Below are positions 55,597 through 64,000 of a stretch of 64,000 nucleotides of DNA, piece by piece (position 1 is the first letter of the stretch; every line of letters begins with the position of its first letter). Source of the DNA: Symsagittifera roscoffensis (taxonomy: Eukaryota; Xenacoelomorpha; Acoela; Convolutidae); the NCBI RefSeq assembly GCF_963678635.1, contig NC_087064.1:55002338-55066337 (forward strand), in the 5' to 3' direction. Below the pieces are notes generated by a model. That model worked only from the letters and a program-made list of their open reading frames with translations, ran no database searches and was not told the DNA's origin. Both the position numbers and the translations under genes were made by a program.

Positions 55597-56963
55597 CAGG
55601 GGCGGATTTAGGGGGTGCGAGCGCGGGGATTTGACAAGAAACGCCTCCCCTTCAGGGGTTCGACCCCTCACTAACCAAAGGGTCGCACATTGTGTGTTAT
55701 TTATTGGCATCCATTTTAAAATTTCTCTAAAAAGTCAAAAAAAGGCAATTTTACCCGTTTCTTCAAAAACTGCCGGCGGCGCGATAAATTTGATCAAAAC
55801 AGGGTCAGTATAAGGATTTAGGAGAAGTTATTTTATTTGACTTTAAAAAATTCGACATATTTTGTAAAAAAATTCCGAAAGTCCGCCAACTCGAGAAAAA
55901 CCTGGATCAGCCTAAGTTCTACTAAATGTACAGAAGAAAAATAAAATATATATAGCTTTTTGCTATCAAACTTTTAATTGCCACATTTTGCACTGATCTG
56001 TTTATGATCTTCCAGTTTTTTCAAAAAACTTTTCTTTTTTAAGGCCCGATTACACATACAATGTTTTTGAGTTTTGAATTTGTTCACTTTTGTCCAGAAC
56101 ATGTTCAATCGTTTATATTGCTCCTTTGAGGACAATAGGCGTGAATTCTGAAAAATTTTGGTTCAGATCGAAAATATGTCATTGGTTTAATGGTTCGCTC
56201 AGAAGGACTCCTGTCTAACATTCTATTTTTTTTCAGATAGCATATGTTAATACAAACCGTGAAGGTCAATTGCTTAGACTTGGTAACAGCAAAATTCTCA
56301 CCATGCGTAAAGCTATACTATTCAACAACCACTCGCCCTATATCAAATCAAAATTCAATTAACTTAACTCAATATCAGATAACTTAAGTTATGCATTAAT
56401 AATTAGCACTATGTTTCATCTTGTTTCATCTAAATTTCAATAGGTACAAATGTGACGCGTATCGCAGTTAAAAAAATTTTTCATCCAAAACATAAGAGGA
56501 ACAAATGTAATGCATATCGCAGTTTAAAAAAGTTTAAGCTAATTTTATCATTCCTGGGTCATTGAATCACCTGCCGCAAATTTCAAGGCCTTCTAATAAC
56601 ATTAGTTTATCTATTCTCTTCTTTGCTTATTGTCCGTCTTATTCATCAACAGCCTTCTTTCTCGTCACTCTTTTTTCCCCTGCTGGCTCATGCTCACTCG
56701 CTTTCTGATTGCTCATTAGACCGCCTGCTCGCTCGGGGATACGTCGTCGTATGCGTACAACGGGTCCAGCTTCTTTTTATGAAAACAATTAAGCATACAT
56801 ACTGATTGCTCTCAGCGCTTTATCGCTTGTCAAGTCCACTACTCTCAGTTTTCCAGACTCAAGGACGCACATCAAGCCTCTGCCTCTCATTGCTTTTGTG
56901 ACACAGTTAGCAATCATCATGGAGTTTGGAGCTTAGTGAAAATTTATTTTTGCTTACCTGACC

Positions 56964-57218
56964 ATGGACCCAGCAACCGCGATATATCGTCATGGTATTT
57001 TCACATTGTTGTTAAACTGTAGTGAGTCTAAGGTTGACTTTTTTCAATATGTAAACACTGTGAGTTTGCCAATGTCTCTCTCAGCTCTGAGTAGTAGACT
57101 ATCGTCTTCCAATACAAACACTCCTCGCTGCTATGGTCAGTTTTTCGGCAAACGGTTCTATTCTAAAGACATCCCTATAAGTTCGTCAGACTATTTTTTG
57201 ACTACCAACCCGGGATGA
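56964..57218 (+). CDS. 84-codon frame with strong start context, unknown
   Basis: The ATG sits in GACCATGG, a good Kozak context, after a pyrimidine-rich 350-base stretch that could be a promoter or 5' UTR. The product is Ser-rich with no recognised domain. A possible donor TATG/GTCAGT at 57135 would make it a first exon of about 57 codons. It lies between the two hAT-like ends. It may be chance; splice partners were not found. Confidence 0.3.
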   Translation: MDPATAIYRHGIFTLLLNCSESKVDFFQYVNTVSLPMSLSALSSRLSSSNTNTPRCYGQFFGKRFYSKDIPISSSDYFLTTNPG

Positions 57219-57224
57219 CCAAAA

Positions 57225-57480
57225 ATACTAGTCATACAATTTCCATATATGGAAAAATGCTAGTCATACACTTTCCATGCAATTCCATACGTACAGAAAA
57301 TTGCATGAAAGGTCTATGATTAGTATTTTTTTCATATATGGAAATTGTATGACTAGCATTTTTTCATATATGGAAAGTGTATGACTAGCATTTTTTCATA
57401 TATGGAAATTGAAAATTTAGAAACTTTTCATATATGAAAATTTTATGACAAGCATTTTTTAACAATTAGAAATCCAGCAA
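57225..57480. repeat. hairpin array with CArG-like units
   Basis: A 31-base unit with CATATATGGAAA and GTATGACTAGCA occurs two to three times directly at 57330-57480 and twice inverted at 57225-57290, around a centre near 57296. The left arm contains a perfect CArG box, CCATATATGG (57243-57252), and the others have one or two changes. Confidence 0.6.
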
Positions 57481-58336
57481 AATGAGGCAAAAAAACTACT
57501 TTAAAGAGCGAATAGCCAACGGTGTCGAGGGATTGCACTATGGTTATTTATATGATCTTTTGAAGAACCCAGTCTGGGAGATCGTCGTTTATGCCTGAAA
57601 ATTATGCCTGTTTTCAGATGTCTCTTAGCGCAAAAAAAATCCCAATGTTAATTGGGACTTCGGTATAATATCATCATTATATTTTGCAACAAAACTCATT
57701 TTTTAAAACTATAAAATTTGAAATTTGAAAATTTTGATGAGAATAAAAGCGATGAAGGAAACCACTACTATGAAAAAAATCAGAACATTATGTTTATTAA
57801 CTCATTTTTCCCTATTATTGCGGTCTCTAGATACCTATTAAGAACGTCGTTGATTTCATTTTGTATCATTATGCAAATCATTTGGAAGAAGTCGGAAATA
57901 GATTTAGAAAGCAATTGAAGAATTTTTGAGTTCTTTAACAACTGAAAATTTAATGTTTTTTGACTTTGACCACTAATTTTTTAGTGTCACAGACTAACAA
58001 AAACTTCACCTCTAAAAGTGGTAGAAACTATTGGCGTAAATATTCTGTTGAAATGAAATTGATTTTATACAAATTTTGAGTGTTAAAACTCTGTATATAC
58101 TTTACTACGTACTCTTAAGGAATCGTTCAAATGAGTGTGATGTGAAACTTAAAACCGAGTCGTGATTCATATTTGAATGAAATATCTGAAAAACTGAAAA
58201 GTATTTAGGTTATCAAAGGTGATTTTTCAAAGACAGAGAGACAGAGAGAGAAGAGAAAAACGAGGGAAGTTGCTTGCAATAGCTTCTCTGTTTTTCATCA
58301 CACTTGAAGCTTTTCTGAGATCATAAGTGTATTATT
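57481..58336. other. no gene seen
   Basis: AT-rich, one GA-rich patch (58225-58260). The frame at 57718-57918 has no supporting features. Confidence 0.4.
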
Positions 58337-58868
58337 GTGCCGACGTTCGATACGAAATTTACGGAATATTTGTGCTCGGGGTGGGTTTTTTTTCTTCAGA
58401 CAAATTTCGACTTTTTAACTAGCCATTTTTGACGGAATTTTCTTATATCATTCAAAAGGTATTGTTGTCCTGAGCTTAAATTTGAAAAGATATTTCACCT
58501 GTGATCATTTTTCGTAAAGTTATGAGGGTTTAAAGATTGCCATTTTGACCAATTTGGGACAATTAACGCGCGATAAAATTCGCGCTATTAGCGCGTAAGC
58601 GGAGATTTAATCCGTCCTATAAATCGTTCCAAATTGGTTGAACGAAGCTTATTTGCCATAATTGATTTGTTACAAGGAACTAAATCTAACTTTTTATCCT
58701 TTATATGGCGTGTGGGGGGACGAATTTCATGAAAAATTTCAAATTTTAGAAAAAAAAATTTTCATTTTATTTTGTTTCATTTAATTTCTTAATGTTATTA
58801 TTGCTGCTCCATAAACCTTAAAAGGCAGTCGGATTTTTCAGGGCTTCTCCCTGATACGAGCAGTCTTG
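58337..58868 (+). mobile_element. Helentron-like repeat, copy 9
   Basis: Full-length, with a mutated 5' end (GTGCCGACGTTCG). First of a second head-to-tail pair. Confidence 0.65.
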
Positions 58869-58877
58869 TTGCTTTTT

Positions 58878-59417
58878 GTTCCGACTTTCGATACGAAAAT
58901 AACGGAATATTTGTGCTCGGGGTGGGTTTTTTTTTCTTCAGACAAATTTCGACTTTTTAACTAGCCATTTTTGACGGAACTTTTTTATATCATTCAAAAG
59001 GTATTGTTGTCTTGAGCTTAACTTTGAAAAGATATTTCACCTGTGATCATTTTTCGTAAAGTTATGAGGGTTTAATATTGCCATTTTGACCAATTTGGGA
59101 CAATTAACGCGCGATATAATTCGCGCTATTAACGCTTAAGGGGAGATTTAATCCGTGTTATAAACAGTTCCAATTATAATCAATTGCTTAAACGAAGCTT
59201 ATTTGCCATAATTGATTTGGTACAAGGAACGAAATCTATCTTTTTGTACTTTATATGGCGTGTGTGGGGATGATTTTCAAAAACAAAACTCAAATTTTAG
59301 AAAAAAAAATTCGTTTTATTTAATTTCATGTAATTTTTTTACGTTATTACTGCTGCTCCATAAACCTTAAAAGGCAGTCGGAATATTCAGGGCTTCGCCC
59401 TGATAAGAGCAGTCTTG
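58878..59417 (+). mobile_element. Helentron-like repeat, copy 10
   Basis: Full-length, nine bases after copy 9. It contains an insertion of about 10 bases near 59175. The 3' end abuts a coding-like segment. Confidence 0.65.
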
Positions 59418-59419
59418 TT

Positions 59420-59608
59420 TCCTCTTGGTATCTGTTAAGCAGTGAGTTCGTCTCTCGACTAAAAGCCTGCTGGCGAGAGCGCTTTTCTGATCTGACTGAA
59501 TACTACTTTGATGAGAGTGAAAACAGAGCCAGGCAGGAGTATTACGCTGCTCTTAGAGTAGTTACAGAACAGAAGGATGAAACAGGGAAGAGAGAAAACG
59601 ATTTTTAA
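59420..59608 (+). CDS. coding-like C-terminal segment, 62 codons, truncated by a Helentron-like insertion
   Basis: An open frame without ATG begins at the end of Helentron-like copy 10 and ends in TAA at 59606. The residues are protein-like and highly charged (LKACWRERFSDLTEYYFDE, ARQEYYAALRVVTEQKDE), with GC content above the surroundings. I do not recognise the family. A possible acceptor (TGTTAAG or GTTAAGCAG) lies at 59434-59442. It may be the last exon of a gene or transposase whose upstream part was separated by the repeats. Confidence 0.4.
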   Translation, partial: SSWYLLSSEFVSRLKACWRERFSDLTEYYFDESENRARQEYYAALRVVTEQKDETGKRENDF

Positions 59609-59725
59609 TCTCTTAGTGGGTGGTGAGAACTACTGGCTAGAATTTTGAGAGCTCGTTTTTTATACTGGAGTTTGTGGTGGGGTAGAGGGGGGGGGGGGGG
59701 CTAAATCCGCCTAAATCCGCCCCTG

Positions 59726-60678
59726 TGTAGGAATACGTCAGTAGTTTGATGAAATTGAGAAAAAAATTATATTTTTCTCATATAATTTTTATTTTACATG
59801 ATCGGAGTCAGAGTATTCTGGGCTAGTCGCATAGCAAAAGGGCATGCTCGTTTGGCTCTCGGCATAACAGCAAGTCAATGGGCTTTGCTGTTGCTGTCGG
59901 AACACCTTTATCAGATTGAATCATTTGTGCAAGCAGTAAAAATCACAAGATCTATTTTCTTAAAAACGAATTCGCTGTATTAGATTATCCGGACTTCCAA
60001 AAAAAGGTGACATTAGATAAATTTTCATGGCGCTTTTTCCTTAAGAAAAGTTTTAAGATCAAATCGCGGAAAATAAATCAATTTTACTACAATTCAACCT
60101 CTATGTTGGCCGCAATACTTTATGTATACAATTTTTACGCTATTGGCGTGGTAGATGTGAGCATTATATGCGCTTGTAGATTTAAACAATCATTTTTTCC
60201 CAACAAAAATGAGCAATCATTTATTATTGTTGGTCATATATGATTGATATATGCTTTTTGGTTTAAGTACGTGCATTGTATTTTTTTGCTACTTCAGACC
60301 GTTTTCAGACCAATAAAGCGCACAGTGTATAAACATACATTTTATTTTACAACAATTTCACCAGCATATTAGACAAAATATGGATACATCTTTTTTTCTT
60401 TTCTGTTACATTTAAAACATCTTCTGTATGCTACTGAAGTCTGTTTTTAACAAGAACATGTCCATCTAAATCAACAAAAGAATGAACAAAAAATAATTTA
60501 ATATTCCATTTTTAATGAAAAGTTCCGGTTTGTTCATAAAGTTTGACAATATTTATTATGTTTCAAAATCCTAGCAAATTAATTTAAAATTTTTTGTATC
60601 GTTTATTGACGTGATTATTAAAATTACTTGTGACAGTTGAGTCATTTTGTTTGGTATTTTTTGAAAAATTAGCGACAG
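59726..60678. other. no confident gene
   Basis: Frames at 59798-59983 and 60007-60243 have no recognisable domain. The last 300 bases are very AT-rich and may be the upstream region of the exon at 60679. Confidence 0.35.
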
Positions 60679-60976
60679 ATGGCGAATTTCAATGGAGTGA
60701 ACAACAACATGTCCGTCACAACCGGTTATGTTTGTATGGATAATTCTGTTTCTGGACATCCCCAAAGTATCCAAACAAACAACAAGCTGGCAAACAACTC
60801 AGTAGCTCAATTTGTAGAGCCTCAAAATAACTCAACCATAAAAATCGCTTATATTAATTTTCCAAGAGTGCATCAAGCTTTCGACAGGCCTCGAGACAAT
60901 TTAGATTCGAATTATTTTCCTCCAAACTTTGCAGTTATTCCGCCTACTCACATTGGCATCGGGCAGCAGTTTTTAG
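60679..60976 (+). CDS. probable first coding exon, unknown protein (99 codons plus one base)
   Basis: The ATG at 60679 has an in-frame TAG nine bases upstream and a G at +4. The frame runs through 99 codons of hydrophilic, Asn/Gln-rich sequence, then a proline-containing stretch (NFPRVHQAFDRPRD, NYFPPNFAVIPPTHIG), to a good donor TTTTTAG/GTGAGC at 60976 (phase 1). Composition and donor argue for a real exon. The family is not recognised, and no phase-matching next exon is evident before the window end. Confidence 0.55.
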
Positions 60977-61983
60977 GTGAGCAGTTTGGTTTGTGTTTTC
61001 GGCTGCGGTAGTTTTAGACACTTTTAAGGGAAGCGAACCCGGGTCTTTTCTGTAATACTAAAAGATGAAAAAAGAAAATGATTTTTTTTTTGAAAAATTG
61101 GACTGACTTTGTTTACAAATGTAGGGGTGATATCACGAGCGATAATACAATCTAGAAAATCGCAAAATTGTAAATAAAACGACAATTAAAGGCGCATTTC
61201 AAAATAAAATTTAAGTGCAGAAAACGCCAAAAAATGGGGAAAAATGACAAAATGTCAATTTGAAGCTAAATTAAGGAAGTCTGCTTCATTTTTACCAATC
61301 TGATAACAAAATATAGCATTTTAAATTAACTTTCTCCCAATTTATAACAGAAATAAAACCGAAAAGCTGATAGTCTTTACTTTTCTTCAAAAACAGATAT
61401 TATATTTATTTAAAAAGCTAGAATGTAGTTTTTGATACGTCCTCAAAAGGACCATTTAAAAACACCCTATCTCCACAGCTCTGTTTTAAATTAGGGACTA
61501 CTTTGACGATTTTATTTCAAATTGGGATAATAATACGTCTTATATTTTGTTCTTTTAAACCGTAAGCGGCAAACTGAATGTTCCCGAATTGTACTGAGGC
61601 AAGAAACTTGCTCATATTAAAGCGTTTCCACGCTGAAGTGATATCATTTGGTGCTTTACCTAGCTTGTGAGGAGCGGGGGATAAGTTTCAAAAAAGTGTT
61701 TTTTTTTTTGATTTTTTCTATAAGATTTTTTAAAGCAAAAAGCTTGTATTCGACATGGAGCAGCAGAAAAGATTTTCAATTCTACGGCCCGGCAGGTTCC
61801 AAACTTTTGGGACCTGCCAACTATAATGTATCACCCAGACTTGTTCAGTGTTCTTGACTCTAATCACTTGTCCCGTGGTCAGACTACTTTTATAACTCGC
61901 GTATCCATAGAATTCTAGTTACCATTTCCCTTGCTACTTCTTTTGAAATCCAACTACCTTTATAATGGTCGTCTTTTTAATAA
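60977..61983. other. no gene seen; probable intron start
   Basis: AT-rich. It contains a 10-bp stem hairpin (GGCAGGTTCC and GGGACCTGCC) at 61791-61818, with no other supported feature. Confidence 0.4.
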
Positions 61984-62463
61984 TCAGCCAAGGTTGTTAA
62001 GTGCAGGCATCACACTCCATGTTGGCCTGGTAATTATTAGACCTAGTATTTGTTGAGTCATTTCGCTAAGTGCAGTCAGATTAAAAAGTTCATTCGTTGA
62101 GTTTTTAGTGACCGACGCTGCCAAGACTAGAAAATCGCTAGCAAATGTCATCTCGTTGTCTGCCGCAGAAACAAACTCCTGGATCAGCATAGTGTCTTTT
62201 ATCACTGGTCTTACTACAATGAGTTCGAGAAACTCGAAAGTTTGGCGTTTTATCAAACCCGATTTCAATTCCTCAAACGCTCTTCTGAATGTATCCGTTT
62301 TTGTTACTCCGCCAAATAAGACGTCGTTTCCATGCACTATTAGCACTTCTATGCAATCCCACTTTTTATTCTGTCCAGACAAAAGGCAGTGTTGCGTTAG
62401 ACATTCGGTGATCCGATTGAAATAAAACCAAGTGATCAAAGTAGATTTATACGGGTTTTCCAC
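61984..62463 (-). pseudogene. non-LTR reverse transcriptase fragment (159-codon open frame)
   Basis: The order of weak motifs fits the palm of a non-LTR reverse transcriptase: a GVTKTDTFRRAF segment where GVKQGDTLSPALF is usual in the family, then FASDFLVLAAS where the catalytic F/YADD box is expected (first Asp replaced by Ser), then LSEMTQQILGLII, typical of the helix after it. The frame is free of stops but the catalytic box is mutated, so it cannot be active. It is distinct from the element at 40-43.7 kb. Confidence 0.45.
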
Positions 62464-63253
62464 TCAAGCTGGTGAATTACTTGCAATTTTTTTATTAGAC
62501 TGAAAACACTGCCTAAAAATTTTGATACGCAGTGTTGCTTGGCTACACTTGGGTACCACAACGTACAGTGCTCAGTCTCATTTTTTCAAACGTGAAATGA
62601 CCTGAAGATGATTAAAAAAGCCAGGGTATGCAAAAGTTTTGAAAAGACTTAAATGGTACCTTAACTCACAAGAGTGATGTCCTTGATTCATGAGGTTGGC
62701 TCGAAATGTACTGAAGTTTAAAAACCAGGCAATTGGCGTTTCTGTACTAGAGCTAATGGCTTAAAGATCTTATTATAACATCCGTGGCGTGTAGCAGTTC
62801 ATTTACTACTACTTAAAGTAAGAAAATTTTCTAAATCTCGCAATAAAGCCAGGGGCAAGCCGTGATTATTGTTTTGTATTGCTTTTTCAGTAACTATCAA
62901 TCTGAAGTGTCTTTTTTAAATACAGATTAAGCAAAAAGTGCTTGCTACAAAACATTGCTCGAAAAAACATTGATTGAGATATTTAATGCGTTGCGCCGCT
63001 TTTTTTTTCAATTTTTCCACTTCACTTTTTTTAATAGGTCAAATTTTCTCCTTCAAGCTAATTTTGACAGAATCGGAAGAAAAATTGCATTTAAATCTAT
63101 AGTTTTCAAAGCCGCCCATCCTCTATGGTGTTTGAACAAATACAGGCGGCTCGAGTATAAGCAAAACAAAATTATTTCGATAAAATTTTAAGAAATGAAT
63201 TTAAATCACTTTACTATCTTTAAGAAAAATTTTGTCATCTGATAAAAACTCCT
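62464..63253. other. no gene seen
   Basis: No supported frame. Upstream continuation of the RT fragment on the minus strand is not recognisable. Confidence 0.4.
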
Positions 63254-63436
63254 ATGAACGTAGTTGAATTATATTCAAGACCCATACCAACCCAACTGAA
63301 AAAAAAACTACTCGAAGAAAACTACTTGAAAACTTCTTTTAAAATACTCCCAGAAATGAGACAAACAAATCCAACAAACTACCATACATGTGCTGACAGC
63401 AATTGTATTTCAACAAATTTTATGCAGATGGCATAG
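63254..63436 (+). other. A/C-rich, G-poor 60-codon frame
   Basis: Begins with ATG after AAAACTCCT and encodes a Lys/Thr/Asn-rich peptide (ELYSRPIPTQLKKKLLEENY). The A/C-rich, G-poor strand bias resembles the coding strand of the LTR elements, so this may be a fragment of a related element. No alignment to them is clear. Confidence 0.25.
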
Positions 63437-64000
63437 CAAAGACCTAAGAAATTATTGCAATTCAATTAGTTTGACACAAAATTGTAGCTTTACGAATCAA
63501 TTTAAATTCATACGAAATCAATTTACACCAAATTTTGGCAATTCTTTTGGTTTCGTTACCATACGGAGAAACAAAAAATTGATTTTTTTTTCGTTTTTTG
63601 TCCTTTTTTGGTTTAATAGTTTTATACAGATTTTGTACAGTTTATTTTGAAATTTTTTCGACAAACAAAAAAAGAATATTTAAAAAATATAGGGTAGGCT
63701 TTTGAGTTAATTTTTCGTTCTGATATTTGAACTGAAAATTACAATGAGTGTAATAAATTTGTAAATTGTTTCTGCAACAAAAAAAAATCACTTTTTTAAG
63801 CTGTTTTTTGCATATTAAATTTGATCTTTAAAAGTTATTAATCAGAAACAGAGTTTAAAAAAATTGCATTAATTTACTTTATTGAGCCCTTCGATTCGCA
63901 AAAATTATTAGGGATTCTCTTAAACTCAAAATTTGCGCTTTTAAACACTTCTGAAACCTCTCTTCTCTTACAATAAAACGGTTCAAAAACAAATTGAAAA
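63437..64000. other. no gene seen
   Basis: AT-rich with T and A runs to the window end. Confidence 0.4.

Larger units (their letters stand above)
55597..59725. mobile_element. pair of hAT-like ends enclosing 4.1 kb
   Basis: CAGGGGCGGATTTAGG at 55597 and its inverse CCTAAATCCGCCCCTG ending at 59725 are matching ends of the family seen at 12.45 kb. The left 150 bases also resemble the interior of that MITE. The 8 bases outside (GTCTTTAC and TGTAGGAA) do not match, so the ends may belong to two separate decayed MITEs rather than one element. Two Helentron-like copies, a hairpin array and coding-like segments lie between. Confidence 0.35.

Noticed and set aside
1-64000. CRISPR arrays, bacterial operons or phage genes
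   Set aside because: No regularly spaced identical repeats with unique spacers and no ribosome binding sites or compact gene strings were found; all evidence is eukaryotic.

Overview
This is a AT-rich, gene-poor stretch of a eukaryotic, most likely invertebrate metazoan, nuclear genome. The evidence is GT-AG introns with T-rich 3' splice sites, a spliced gene with a poly(A) signal, and a dense mix of eukaryotic transposons: a Ty3/gypsy-like LTR retrotransposon, non-LTR reverse transcriptases, hAT-like and mariner-like MITEs, a foldback element and a Helentron-like family. I see no bacterial or organellar features. I cannot name the species from sequence alone.

Layout. 1-10567 (minus strand): a long Ty3/gypsy-like element, cut off by the left window edge, with an LTR/leader at its right end, a small leader ORF, a very long gag reading frame broken into three pieces, and protease-RT-RNase H-integrase. 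Its coding is nearly intact apart from four frame changes, all at short homopolymer runs. 10.6-22.3 kb: old repeats, including a 470-bp hAT-like MITE with an 8-bp target duplication, degenerate minisatellites and a possible promoter/micro-exon duplicated in tandem. 22.3-28.4 kb: six same-orientation copies of a ~530-bp repeat whose ends match the Helentron plan; four more copies form two tandem pairs at 46.4-47.5 and 58.3-59.4 kb. 28.4-31.8 kb: diverged direct and inverted duplications. 32.0-37.9 kb (plus): the only confident host gene, three coding exons with matching phases and a poly(A) signal, product of unknown function. 39.7-43.7 kb (plus): two decayed non-LTR retrotransposon copies, the longer ending in a C2H2-like zinc finger. 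43.8-45.8 kb: a 2-kb foldback element with a 30-bp minisatellite in both arms. 48.07-48.74 kb: a mariner-like foldback MITE. 48.9-55.2 kb (plus): a second, decayed LTR element related to the first, in the opposite orientation, keeping leader and gag but lacking pol. 55.6-59.7 kb: two hAT-like ends with matching terminal repeats enclosing coding-like segments, a CArG-containing hairpin array and two Helentron-like copies. 60.7 kb: a likely first coding exon of another gene. 62.0-62.5 kb (minus): a decayed reverse-transcriptase ORF.

The most informative feature is the pair of related LTR elements. Comparing them exposes a conserved leader ORF, a covarying LTR stem-loop, a repeated leader hairpin, and the fact that the three separate gag-region frames of copy 1 descend from one reading frame.
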